Assembly: GCA_015143295.1 (NCBI GenBank)
Contig: CM026557.1
Span: 22,849,760-22,913,759 of the forward strand
DNA from: Tetracentron sinense
Taxonomy: Eukaryota > Streptophyta > Magnoliopsida > Trochodendrales > Trochodendraceae
Length of the DNA: 64,000 nt
Reading direction: 5' to 3'
Made by a program: the position numbers and the translations under genes
The notes under the pieces: model-generated
What the model saw: only the letters and a program-made list of their open reading frames with translations
What the model was told of the DNA's origin: nothing
Database searches by the model: none
In this document: piece after piece, positions 46,660 through 58,290 of the stretch
Layout: each line of letters opens with the position of its first letter
How positions within the stretch are numbered: position 1 is the stretch's first letter

Positions 46660-48062
46660 ATGCAAGCTCAGATGCAGGCTATCCAAGCTCAGGTAGCAGC
46701 TCAATTGGCAGCGTCAGAGAAACAAATGCAAGAGTTTTTTTTAAGAAAGTCCGCCATGAAGATAATGTTCACAATTTGGAGAGGTCATCGGAGCGTACGC
46801 CTTCTCCATCTTGACATGTTGAGGAAAATGATATTCCTCATAATAATCCTTCCAAGAAAGATCCAGTTCCTTCTTCCCCACCCTGTAATCATCATGAACG
46901 AGAAGGAAGACATTCTTCATATATGAAAACTGAAGACTTCTCTGAGATGTTCGAAAGAGAGCAAGCAAAACGCTCTGGACTTTCAAACACTTTTGATGCT
47001 AGACTACCTTTTTCGGCAAGGATTATGCGAATGGAATATCCATTAGGATATATTACACCCCAGTTCACCCTTTACAATGGAAGGACTGGAAATGCTCGAG
47101 AGCATGTAATGTGCTTCACTGATGCTCTGAGCAGGTATGCCAATAATGAAGAGCTACGCCTACGTGAATTTGCTAAATCCTTGACTGATCGTGCCTTCAC
47201 TTGGTATACTACTTTGGCCCTAAATTCCATTCATTCTTAGGAAGAGATGGTCAATATTTTTTCCAAGAAATTCTTCTCAATTGAAGACCGTGTTACTCTC
47301 AATACTTTGTCAAAAGAGTGGTAGAGACCTAATGAGGATCTGACACAATATGTTCGCCGCTTTGGTATTTGGTTTTAGACTGTCATGAACAAACAACTGA
47401 AGAACAGCTTGTACAAATATGTGTGGACGGGACAACAAAGGAATATAGAACTTATTTGGAGGTAGCTACTATCCCCTCTTTTGAGAAATTTTATGATATT
47501 TCTCAAAGGCTCAACACAGTCATATCTAGGGCAGCTCCACCAAGGTATGAAGACAGATATGGTAGGAGGGACAAGAGAGAGTCAGCAATGGTGGCAAAAA
47601 ATTCTGGAAGGCGACCATTCCAAAGAAATTTCTCTTATCAATCTGATAAAAGACCAAAGTATAATCCAGAAAGTGTTCCACCACCTTTTCCCTATAGTAT
47701 GGCGGAAGTGTTGCGTATTGTGGAAGTTTGGATTGCTGATGGTGTTCTATACTTGCCATTACAATTCCAAAAGCCTACAGAAGAGGACAAACAAAGTAGT
47801 AAATACTGTGTATCACCATACTGTACGCCATTCAACAAAGGATTGCTTCTCTCTAAGGCGGATTTTCAATGACAAAATAGTTGCTGGACACTTGAAAATT
47901 TCAACACCTCCTGAAGGATCTGTCCATCAGAATCCTTTGCCAGACCACAAAGGGAAAGAAGTGGTTGCTATGGTTTGTCATAATTCAAATAATATGGAAG
48001 GAAAGGAGATTGAAGAAGAAGATATCCCTAATATCCCTTCAGTAATTGAAACTCTTTCATAG
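46660..48062 (+). pseudogene. Tat gag (capsid and zinc-knuckle region)
   Basis: Starts with a glutamine-rich stretch (MQAQMQAIQAQVAAQ), then a low-complexity linker and, from 46923, a retrotransposon gag domain with PFSARIMRMEYPLGYITPQF, LYNGRTGNAREHV and FTWYTTL. Stops at 47239 (TAG where SIHS-W-EEMV is usual) and 47322 (TAG, EW-Q-RP), then a frame change near 47375. The rest reads PSFEKFYDISQRLNTVISR and a knuckle-like tail (HHTVRHSTKDCFSLRRIF). Structural protein of the particle; nonfunctional here. Confidence 0.82.
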
Positions 48063-48917
48063 AGTTCAAAATTTAAGAATTTCTTTGACCAAATGCATTT
48101 TTCAAAAGCGGCAAGAATAGCTGCAATAGCGGCTTTGACAGCAGTTGCAGAGGCTCATTCAGGACATTGTTTTCTTGCTTATTCTGCCATAAAAACAGCA
48201 ATGCTAGAAATACAAGATGTAAGTTTCACTGCCGACGATATGAAAGCTTCATTAACAGCCCACAACAAACCTTTATATATCATAGCCTTAATAAACTCTA
48301 TTGAAGCAAAGAGGGCATTGATAGACCATGGTTCTTCTTTGAACCTCATCCCATTATCAACAGCGGTGGCAATGTGATTAAATCTTTCAAATATCTCGAA
48401 GCAACCTATAGAAATATCAGGATTTGGAGGATAGTGTCAGAACACCATTGGATATGCTACTATTAATCTTCAAGTGGGGCTAATCAATTCAGCAATAAGA
48501 GTCCATGTCATTGAAGCCAATGTAAGCTATCATATTCTCCTCGGCCGTCCTTGGATCCACAAATTCCAGTTAATACCGTCAACATTCCACCAGTGTATTA
48601 AGGGGATATACAAAGGGAAAGTCATCAGAATACCAGCAACTGCTACGCCATTTGACAAAGCAGAGGCTCATATCTCAGAAGCACTGTTTTATGATGAGTT
48701 GACTGAGGAAGGTGAAACTGCTTTTGAAATAACCAAAGGAATTATGCTACCATCTTCCACTGTTTCAACGCCATCAGAAAGTTCAAAGGTGTCAAAGAGA
48801 CCACGAGACGAAAGTGTGAAAATGGAGGTTCAAGGAGGTGACATTATCAAAGAATCAAAGACTGGGGGTTGTAAGAGGGTGGTACAACCAGAAGGAAAGG
48901 TTGTATACATCTTATGA
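48063..48917 (+). pseudogene. Tat aspartic protease
   Basis: Contains the helix-rich lead-in, then AKRALIDHGSSLNLIPLSTA, the protease active site with DHGSS in place of the usual D(S/T)GSS. A stop at 48376 is followed in frame by the HVIEANVSYHILLGRPWIHK part, the conserved LLGRPW(I/L) end of Tat proteases. Processes the gag-pol polyprotein in live elements. Confidence 0.8.
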
Positions 48918-48959
48918 CAATCAAAGGAAGCTGATTCATCAAATGAAAATCAGACTCCC

Positions 48960-50422
48960 ATGATGAATCAGATATTTCAAACTGAAGGAACAAGTGAAAT
49001 TGGGGAGGTACCAGAGCAGATGCAGGATGGTGCAAAAGCGGTACAAGAAAGTCTTGAGGAGGTAAATCTTGTAGAAAACTCATTAGAAAAGCGTCTAGTA
49101 CTTATTAGTTCCAAGCTAGCCCCAGAAGAAAAAGAAGAATTGGTAAGTTTACTTAAAGAATATAGAGATATTTTTGCATGGAATTATAAAGAAATGCCGG
49201 GGTTAGATCCTGCATTGGTCACACATAAGTTGAATATTGAGCCAGGATATATGCCAGTAAAGCAATTGCCAAGGAAATTCTAACCAAATATTGAAAATCA
49301 AATCAAAATAGAAGTTGAAAAGCTCTTGAAAGCAGGATTTATCAAACCAATTCAACATCCTACTTGGCTAGCCAATATTGTACCAGTTAAGAAGAAAAAT
49401 GGTCAGATTCGTTCCTGTGTTGATTTCAGAGATTTAAACAAGGCATGCCCAAAGGATGAATTCCCTCTACCCAACATGGACTTGTTAGTTGATGCAATAG
49501 CAGGTCATGATGCTTTTTCGTTCATGGACGGTTACAGTGGGTACAATCAGATCAAGATGGCGACAGAAGATGCAGAAAAAATCGCCTTTTGAACACCTAT
49601 TGGAAATTTCTATTATACAGTAATGCCGTTTGGATTAAAGAATGCCGGAGCTACTTATCAAAGGGCTATAACTGCCATTTTTCATGATATGTTCCATAAT
49701 ATAATAGAAGATTATGTGGATGACATTGTTATCAAATCTCAAAAGTGTCAGAATCATGTTGATGATTTAAGGAGAGTTTTCAACGATGTCGCCAATACAA
49801 GTTAAAAATGAATCCATTAAAATGCGCTTTCAAAGTCTCAGCAGACAAATTTTTGGGGTTCATTGTAAACAGGCATGACATTGATGTTGACCCAACCAAG
49901 GCTCATGCAATTGCGTCCATGCCAGCCCCAAGCACAGTTAAAGAATTAAAAAGCTTTTTGGGAAGAGTATCCTATATAAGAAGATTTATTCCAGGGCTGG
50001 CAGCTGTTATAGTACCTCTTATGCCACTTCTACAGAAGAATTGTGAATTCAAATGGGAGGTAGTGCATGAAAGAGCTTTTAAGCAACTTCAACAGATGAT
50101 GAGTTCAACAGCTACTATAATGGCGCCTATACCAAAAAAGCCTTTGGTTTTGTATTTAGCTTCAACAGAAACCACTATTGGAGCTCTCCTAGCTCAAGAA
50201 GATTTGTCTAGCTGTGAGCGGCCAATCTATTACCTCAGCAGGATTCTTAGAGATGTAGAATTAAGATATCCTCGAGTGGAAAGAAGTTGTCTATCTCTGA
50301 TCTATGCTTTACAAAAATTCCACCATTATTTATTATCTCATAAGATTTTCCTAATAACAAAATCTGATCCAATCAAGTATCTCATGTCAAAGACAGTTCT
50401 TTCAGGACGAGCAGTTAAGTGA
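48960..50422 (+). pseudogene. Tat reverse transcriptase and first RNase H
   Basis: RT motifs in order: EVEKLLKAGFIKPIQHPTWL, SCVDFRDLNKACPKDEFPLP, SFMDGYSGYNQI, MPFGLKNAGATYQR and the catalytic YVDDIVIKS. RNase H follows with LYLASTETTIGALLAQE and YPRVERSCLSLIYALQKFHH. Stops at 49281 (TAA), 49590 (TGA, where IAF-R-TPIG is usual), 49803 (TAA) and 50420 (TGA, AVK-W) break it. The FPLP, GYSGYNQI and YVDD wording is typical of the Tat/Athila branch rather than chromoviruses. Confidence 0.9.
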
Positions 50423-50590
50423 CTTCTTTCATTATTAGAGTTTAACATTATATGTCTTTGCCCTCGTGCTATCGAAGGACAAGTAGTAGCAGATTTATTG
50501 GCAAATTTTTCACGAAATGATGATCTGACATTAAAAGAAGAACTACTAGGAGAATTGCCCGAAGTAATGAACATTGAAGCAACAGAAGAA

Positions 50591-50960
50591 TGACTCATGT
50601 ATTTTGATGGATCTAAAACTATAGATTCAACTGGGGCAGGTATTGTATTAAAAGCTCCTGGAGGAGAGGTAATATCTCTTTCTTTCAAATTGGATTTTCC
50701 TTGCTCTAACAATATAGCAGAATATGAAGCTCTTCTCATAGGTTTATCAATTGCTAAGGAATTAAAGGCCAAAAGAATCAATGTAATGGGGGATTCTAAT
50801 TTGGTAATTAGCTAAATGGAAGGGTCATTCAATGTAAAGGATATCGGTTTAGCTCCATATAAAACAGCGGTTCAAAGAATAATGACCAGTTTTGATATGG
50901 TGGAATTCAAGTATTAAGAGTGTACAGGGAACCGCCATGCGGATGCACTTGCTACTTTGG
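50591..50960 (+). pseudogene. second (archaeal-type) RNase H of the Tat pol
   Basis: LMYFDGSKTIDSTGAGIVLK, NIAEYEALLIGLSIAKELK and VMGDSNLVIS form a second, separate RNase H with its own D-E-D acids, followed after stops by the NRHADALATLAS helix. Dual RNase H is a marker of Tat elements (established knowledge). Stops at 50591 (TGA where Trp precedes L(M/L)YFDG), 50813 (TAA, S-Q-MEG) and 50916. Confidence 0.88.
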
Positions 50961-52670
50961 CATCAAAACTAACATTTGAAGAAGAATCTTCTCAAGTAGT
51001 AGTCAGAAGGCATACAATAGCTACACCTCTGATGGAGGAATTATGTGAAAGAGAATTAGAAGAGGCAAATTGGAGAAAACCAATTTTGACAGATATTAAC
51101 CGCCTTCATGATTCAACCGTAGTTCCTACTACAACACTGAAAGTCTTAAAAAATTTCTTGCAGATAAATGGGGATCTATATTTCAAAGGACCTGAAGGCA
51201 TTCTAATGAGATGTGTTGGTGCAAAAGAAGCTATGGAGCAAATGCTTCAAGTTCATATAAAGATATGTGGATATACTCCCTCTGTTAGCTTATATAGAAG
51301 GTTACAACGTTTTGGGATATATTGGCCAACAATGGAAAATGATGCAGTCATGATACAAAAAGAATGTCCTAATTGTCAAATACTGCTAGATAGAGAAGAA
51401 TGTCATTTCACAAATTCTTGGGAAGATTGGAAGAAACCATATAATGATTACTTCACAGATGAAATAATGTCTGCTGAACCAAAAGAAGCCTTTAAGTTCA
51501 AAAAGAAAGTTGCTAAATTCTATTTTGACAAAGGAGAGTTATTCAGGAAAGGACATAATGGTATTGCTCTCAAATGTCTGTCTGGAAAGGAGGTTTAACT
51601 AGCACTACATAAAGCTCATAGTGGAGATTGTGGAGTTCATCAAGGAAAAAGAAAGCTGTTTCAACATATTTTGGGACTAGGATATTATTGGCCTACCATG
51701 GAAGCAGATTCACATCTATATGTTTAAAGCTGTCATCAGTGTCAAATCAGGAGAAATGTTATTCATGCACCTGCACATTCTTTACAGTATGTTTCTACAC
51801 CCTTGCCCTTTCACACTTGGGGGCTAGATTTGATTGGGCCTGTTAATCCTCCTGTTGAAGGACATGTTTGGATCCTTGTGGCTACTGAATATTTCACCAA
51901 GTGGGTAGAAGCTATACCATTAAGAAAAGCTACAGGTATCATGGTGGCTAAATTTATTAAAGAAAACATCATTTTCCGCTTTGGAATACCAAGGGAGGTT
52001 GTCACTGATAATGAAATACCTTTCATAAATTCCAATGTGAGGGAATTATTGGAAAAATATGATATCAAGCACAAGAAGTCAACACCTTATTATCCTAAAG
52101 GGAATGGGCAAGCAGAAGCTACTAACAAAACTATTCTGAAGATAATTGGAAAAATGATAGAAGTAGCCCAGAAGAAATGGTGTGAAAAGCTTCCAATAGC
52201 ACTCTGAGCTTACAGAACTTCAGCAAGGACTGAAACAGGTGTTACCCCTTTTTCTCTAGTATATGGGATAGAAGCTGTTGTACCTTTGGAAATCAAGATA
52301 CCATCTACAAGGATTGAAGTATTTGAAGGAGAAATGGCAAGTCTCCAAGCTACTAGACTAGCTCAGTTAGAAGTTATGGATGAAAAACATGAAGCTGTAG
52401 CTATAAAGACAAAGGCGTATCAAATGAGAGCTGGTAAAGTGTATGACAAAGTTGTACAACATAGAGTCCTTAAAAAGGGTGACTTGGTTCTCAGAACAGC
52501 TATTCATGTCAGGAATGGTACGAAAGTAGGGAAGTTTACTCCTAATTAGGAAGGACCATTCTTAATAAGGCAAAGTTTTGACAGCGGTTATTGTCTCCTA
52601 TCAAAGCCATCCGGTGAAGTATTATATGATCCTATTAATGTAAAATGGTTAAAGAAGTACTATGCCTAAT
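50961..52670 (+). pseudogene. Tat integrase
   Basis: The HHCC region reads LHKAHSGDCGVHQGKRKL and ...SCHQCQIRRNVIHAP. The core is PFHTWGLDLIGPV, VTDNEIPFIN and KGNGQAEATNKTILK (D, D, E all present), then AYRTSARTETGVTPFSLVYG and a KVGKFTPN-EGPF end with PVNVKWLKKYYA-type finish at 52668. An unusual extra: the HHCC-like reading from 51244 (VHIKICGYTPSVSLYRRLQR...CPNCQ) appears before a second one at 51600, with a spacer between. This suggests a tandem duplication of the zinc module. Stops at 51597, 51725, 52205 and 52547. Confidence 0.82.
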
Positions 52671-54024
52671 AAAAGGAATAATGAAATCTTTTCATATTCA
52701 TAAGATTGTCAAAATTTACAAAAGTCAATAAAAGAAACGCTTTTACAAAATTTCTGATGTAAAGCCCTTCTCATTCAGAGATACAAGTCTCTCAGCAGGA
52801 GCTCTTAGACGAGTATACTCTTCATGATCCGCTTTAATCTCTTCTTGTAAAGCTTTTAGGTTGTCTTGAGTTTCTACCACCTTCTTTTCTTCTGCTTCTA
52901 ACATGGCTTGATAGCGGGCAATTTCTTGACGAATATCATAAATACTATTTTGTTCATTCAGGGCACCTCTTTCTTGAGTTCTTCTGCCCTAATTATTTTG
53001 CTAGTATAAGAACTGTTCAACTTAGCAAAATTCTTAGCCTGAAAAAATGTAACAGACAAACTGCTTAAGAAATCCATCAACCATTTTACATTGACATTGA
53101 TGTTTTCCAGTTCTTTTAGCTCCTGAACCCAATCTTCAAAGGTCTTTATCCTCAAAAGCGTAAGATGAGGCTTGATGTCTTTAATCTTTCTGATGATAGA
53201 GCATACTGTTTCTATACAACCTGCTCTGATAATGGGATTCTTTAAGGAACAAGAAGAGGTGATGTCTTAATAGCGCTTCACTATCTCTGACCACAAAGGA
53301 AGAGAGCTTTCAGACACAGGATAGCGTTTCGAAATCTCTTCTATAGAATCAACCAATAGCAGTTCAGTTGAAGTGGAAGGAGCAGCAGCATCTTCACTCA
53401 TAAAATTTCCCATTAAAGCAGATAAATCTGATGAAACAGTCCTTGGAGGAATTGCTGCATGAAGATCAGAACCAGTGATTATCATTTCTTCGTTTGTAGT
53501 AATATTGATCTCCATAGCAGAACTGATGACTTGAGTACCCTCATGAAAGCCTTCTGGAGTAGCTTCTGTTTCAGTATTATTATCTTCCCCTTCAATAATT
53601 CCTTCCTCACTATTCTACTCTGAATGACTGATGATAAAGCTTTCAACAGAAGCAATCACTTGAGCACTAATACTTTCAGTAGAGGGCACTGGTGTATGAA
53701 CGCTTTTATCAACAGAATGAGTGGTATCAATAGAAGAAGAAATTTTTGTAATCATCTCAGGGGGATTTCCAAAAGATTGCTTTTCAGAATTTTGAAGAAC
53801 CGTGGAGAAAAACGACATCTCACTAGTAGAAGGAGGGTCCACCTCCATAGATTGTTCCAAAGGAGAAGCATCAACAGTTCTCATGTCAGAAGCATTTTCA
53901 ATATTTACTTCAATTGTGCTTGTTTCCTTGATAACTGGAGCATCAGCTGCAGTAGAAGCGGTTATGATATTTTCCTCAACAGTGACCAGCTCTGGTATTT
54001 CAACCTGAATGCCTTCAGAGAGAT

Positions 54025-54126
54025 CTTCAAATAACAAAATATATTGTTAAAACGTTTTTTTTATAATGAAATATGAAGACAAATTGTAAATTTCTTGTAA
54101 ATATATGATTTTTGAGAATAACTAAC
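54025..54126 (-). other. intron of the antisense PMD gene
   Basis: Donor GTAG|GTTAGT at 54126 and acceptor ATTTGAAG|ATCTC at 54025 on the minus strand. Joining gives ITDSESV-D-LSEGIQ in one frame (phase 1). AT-rich, stops in all frames. Confidence 0.7.
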
Positions 54127-54640
54127 CTACACTTTCAGAATCAGTAATAATGGGAGTCTCAACCATAAGCGGTAACGAAGTTTGCACATTCCTATGAAAA
54201 GGGAGTGATTTCGCTTTAATAGCTTGTGACCTCATTCTTTTCAGAGAAGTCAAAGCTCTTGATATTTCAACAGTCCTAACAGGATTTGCAGTCCTCAGAA
54301 CGCCATGAGCTTTAGCAGGTTGTGTCGTTTTCCCAGAAAGCGGTGAAGAACTTGGTTCACTTTCAGGCCAAACATTTGCCAAATTTCCAACTTGTGCTCT
54401 TGCTTCTGCTGAAGGAGGAAAAGGGATATTAGCGACATTGTCTTCAGGAACATTAAGTCCCACTGGAGTAGTTGGAGTTTCAGAACTCCCTATATCAGCA
54501 CCTGAAAGCGGAGATATTTTCTTCTGCTGAAGGGAAGAAATTTCAGGCTCTTCTGATTCCTTTTGCTATTGAAGGTTTTGTTTACGAAGGCTCAGTGGCT
54601 CATTATCTCTATCTTCTTCTTCACTTTCGGAAGAAGAATC

Positions 54641-54721
54641 CTGTATAGATTAAAATATATGTATAAGAATGAAGAATTAAAAGCGTATATAAGAAAATCT
54701 TTTGTATAAGTATGTACTAAC
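54641..54721 (-). other. intron of the antisense PMD gene
   Basis: Donor CAATTG|GTTAGT at 54721 and acceptor TTTTAATCTATACAG at 54641 on the minus strand. Joining gives KKRKSQL-DSSSESEEED in phase 0, in the frame that restores the KKRK patch upstream of a T-run frameshift. Confidence 0.65.
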
Positions 54722-56580
54722 CAATTGACTCTTTCGTTTCTTGGAAGGAGGGATTTTTTTTTTATTGCAGTCTTTTTTATTCTAGGCGCTTTTGGGGTAG
54801 CCGCCTTTGGAACGGGAGTAGATATAGGAGGAGTAATATCTTCTTCCTGAACTTCAGAAAAGCTTTCAACAGTAGCTTTTGACTTAGGTTTCTTGGGCGA
54901 AGGACCTGCCGCATTTCTTTTTTTACCAGTGCCAGGAGGATCTTTCAAACCTTTTCTTTATCTATAGCCAAGTTCACTGGCTGACTTATCATTGGCGCAT
55001 TTTGAGTAAAGGCTTTGAAGGTGCTAATACAAGCTTTCCAGAAAATTTGATAATTTCTTGTACACCAGCCTACTCTATGTTCCCCAGCCAGATAAAAACC
55101 GGTGACTAATGGCCTTAAATGGGAAGACCAGCTCTCTAAGATAAAAGCTTTCATAGCCCTTTTGGTAAAAAAAAGTTTCAGTAGCATTGTCTGGGACGCC
55201 TTGATCTAAGCCAAATTGTCTCAAACAACGATTAGGGTCATAAGATTCCAGATGAAAGTTGTTTGTTCTGCCACCATCAACACTGTAAAGTCCTACCAAG
55301 TGACACTTAGATAAAATGGCAAAGCAATGAAGTGTCTTAAGTGAAATCTCTGCTCTTTCTTCAGCATTTGTACCAAGAAAAGCCAAAGGCTCTTCAGAGT
55401 AATAAAGAAATTTTTCAATACCTTTCAAAGGCTCAACATAAGGCCTAAAGCAGAAACACTTTTCTTTGTCAATGAAATCAAAAATAAATGCATCCTTTTT
55501 CCTAGAAATGCTACTCCACCGCCATGTCCTGGGACTTGGGAGATCTTCAACGGCGGTATCATCAGTTTGTAAAGGGGAAAATTGTCTTGCTGAAGGCGCA
55601 TAGCTAGGAAAGTGTTCCCACAACCACATTTGGAGAAAGGCGGTGTGGACAAACGTCTCTATGTGATAAGCACCCGCTAACCAAGCTTGGCATATGTGGA
55701 GTTGATCCAAATTCTTATACAAAGTCCCCAAAAATACTCACAAAGGGAAGCTCTGACCATCAGCAAGGCGGAAAGCCAAAGGAAATAGCCTGTCTAAAAC
55801 CTTGTCTGTTGGAGCGCCTTCAAAGACATACCTTGACAGCGACATGCTTATGAACCTTGTCAGTTCTAGAGGTGACTTGTATTCCTTCCCATACTGGTAT
55901 TCTCTAACTCTTGTCTCCTTATTTACAAGCCCCTTTTCTCTAAAAAAATAACGTACCCAGCCATAGAAATTTGGTTGCCTTGCATGAGATTCCTTTGCAC
56001 TTCCCCAGATAGGGTTTACTCTTGATTCCCAAACTAATGCATGGAGAAGTCTAGACGCTTTTACTTCTTCTTTAGTCAAAACAATATCTTGAATGTCATT
56101 ATTCCCAAAAATCGGTAATCTCCATAACGCTATCACATCTTAAAGAGTAGGGGTAATTTCTCCCCATGAAGTAATAAACGTATGAGTTTGACTGTTCCAC
56201 CTAGTAACTAATTGTGATAAACTATCTGTATCCTTTCTGACTTCAAAATCTTTTGAAAGCTCTATGGCTTTGAAAATCTCAGCTGCATGAAGCTTAGGCC
56301 CATACTCCGGAGGAGTAAGTATATAATCACACCAGGCTGTCCATTCCTTAGTCCAACCGCTATGGGAGTTAAAATTAACTTGTGAAAGCGTGAAATCTTT
56401 TATTTCTACCCTAAACATAGTAGTTGCAAAAGGGGATAGACAAAATCCTTTAGCTCCATCAATATCACCATAAGATAAGGCCCACCCATCTGAGGGAACA
56501 GCGGCATCCCAAGAGTGGTGCATTGCTGAATCCCAAAATTCAGTATTTAAAAGATTCTTTTGAGAAGAAGAAGAACCCAT

Positions 56581-57272
56581 AGCTGAAAGCGTAAAAAAAA
56601 AATGATGTGAAAATAAAATAGATTATAGTGTGTTTTTTCTTTGAAAAAAAAAAGAACAAAAAAAAAAATGAAATAAATGATGAATGAAGTAATACAACAT
56701 GAAGATGATTAAAGCTACTTAAACGGAATAATGAATAAAGATAAAAGAAAAATAATAGTAAACAGTAGAATAAAAAGGAGAAAAGGAAAAGAGGAACAAA
56801 AAGGGGATAAAAAGGCTTACTAGAAACTTGAAAGGTATTCTGAAATTCCAAACAGAGATAAAACCCTTGATTCCTTAAAATAAACAACAAAAAAGCACCA
56901 AAAAGCTCGATCACAGAAGAAATGAATAAACTCAGAGTATACTTGCGCGAAGAAGAAGATGAATAGTGAGTAATAATAAACTAATTTTGATTTTTTATAC
57001 TGTTTAAGCATTTATGACGTGCGGTTCTCAAAGAGCACATTTCGGTTCAAATTTTGAAAAAGGTATGATCATGATGACCTTGACAGGCTGGTTGTGCAAT
57101 CCTATTGGTTAAGAATTTGGTAAGTTATTGTTTCAAGTAGAAACTGAAAAGACAGTTTTATTATATTGAGACGCCAAATTTATGATAACATCCTATTTAA
57201 TGAACTCTTTTTAATAAGATGATTTGTCTGATCAGATGCCTTTGGTAATGTCAAACCTAAAGGCGCCCTCAC
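56581..57272. other. noncoding spacer between PMD gene start and 3' LTR
   Basis: Expected to hold the promoter and leader of the antisense gene. Very A/T rich with phenylalanine-rich chance frames on the minus strand. A TTTCAG lies just before the ATG, possibly a 3' splice site of a leader intron. Confidence 0.4.
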
Positions 57273-57287
57273 AGACAGGGGGCTAAA
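57273..57287 (+). other. polypurine tract of the Tat element
   Basis: AGACAGGGGGCTAAA lies directly before the TGTTGATG start of the 3' LTR. Primes plus-strand synthesis. The AGGGGGC core is typical of Tat elements. Confidence 0.8.
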
Positions 57288-58084
57288 TGTTGATGATGGT
57301 TATTGAAAAGTTTGACTTATGGGGATTGAATTTAAGAACGTTGTTCATAATTCAATAAAATAATGACACGTGGCTCAATGGACATTCTGACATATTACAT
57401 ACTGAAAATCCTCCTTTCAGATTTGGTTAACAGAACTCCGTGAAAAATAGATAGATAAAATTATCAAAATAAACATGTTTATCTGATAATGATGATTTTG
57501 GTCATTAATGATCACTGATTTTCAGGCTCTTATGCACTTAGTTCATATAAAGGATTCTGCTCCTTGATGACATTTTGACCCCTATGTCATTGATGAAGAT
57601 TGTAACCGCTGCACTTTTAATGCTCTTGATGCTGATTCAGGCTTTAATGCCTTTGGATACTGATTCAGGCCTCAACGCCTTTGGATGTTGATTTAGGCTT
57701 CAACGCCTTTAGATGCTCAATATGGCTTCAGTGCCTTCTTCTAGCTTTCAACGCAATGCCTTTCTGATGATGATGGGCATGGTGTGAATTATACCCCCCC
57801 TGTGTACCTTTCTGATGACTTATATCAGAAAGAAGATTTGTTTTGTCAGGGGTGAACAGTATGGATTAGTACCTCCCTGTGGGAATGAGTGTAGCACCCC
57901 AGACTTTTCCATCTTTAAATGAATAGGCATTTCGTAGCTAATTGGCCTTCCTCATAGTCTAATTAATAAATAAGAGAGAAATCGGAAATTTTGAAAGGTC
58001 AGAAATGTGCGTTTTCGAAAGACGAACCCAACGCAAGTTGAATCGTCGAAATCCGACGAGCGAGTCAAAAGATATGGTCAAAAC

Positions 58085-58290
58085 AGTCCAGACATACAGA
58101 GCACCGATTGCTCGGTCCAGTCAGCGATCGATCGGTCCATAACCGATCGATCGGTAGCTATCGCACGGTCAGAAATTTTGTATGGGGAAATTTTCCAGAG
58201 AGTGAGTTTTTGACCGGTCGATCGGTCAGTAACACCGATCGCTCGGTAGGCAACCGATCGATCGGTCATAACCACCGATCGCTCGGTCCC
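58085..58290. repeat. palindromic word array CCGATCGATCGGT
   Basis: About eight copies of CCGATCGATCGG or CCGATCGCTCGGT with spacers such as CAGTAACA or CATAACCA. Directly follows the block AATCGTCGAAATCCGACGAG-CGAGTCAAAAGATATGG. Confidence 0.88.

Larger units (their letters stand above)
52743..56580 (-). pseudogene. antisense multi-exon plant-mobile-domain (PMD) gene carried by the Tat element
   Basis: Minus-strand gene starting MGSSSSQKNLLNTEFW at 56580. N-terminal half (to about 55000) is a plant mobile domain: WGEITPTL-stop-DVIALWRLPIFG near 56130, ELTRFISMSLSRYVFEG, VFLGTLYKNLDQLH, HTAFLQMWLWEHFPSYAP and a C-terminal FYLRELVFPF. Next comes a KKRK basic patch, then serine/glutamate-rich segments, and a C-terminal coiled coil (EIARYQAMLEAEEKKVVETQ) to a stop at 52743. 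Two introns with GT-AG ends preserve frame: 54721-54641 (81 bp) and 54126-54025 (102 bp). Stops near 56137, 55737, 53615 and 53267 plus about three frameshifts disable it. Its 3' end faces the end of integrase about 70 bp away. PMD proteins such as MAIN/MAIL1 act in silencing; the role of the transposon-borne copy is unknown. Confidence 0.82.

Noticed and set aside
56540-57011. Phenylalanine-rich minus-strand frames as a transmembrane envelope protein
   Set aside because: Product of A/T-rich DNA (poly-A and AAAAG runs on the plus strand); it lies upstream of the PMD start and has no envelope features.
58085-58290. CRISPR-like array of short repeats and spacers
   Set aside because: Plant nuclear DNA; the units are self-complementary 12-14-mers with short variable gaps inside an LTR, no leader and no cas genes.
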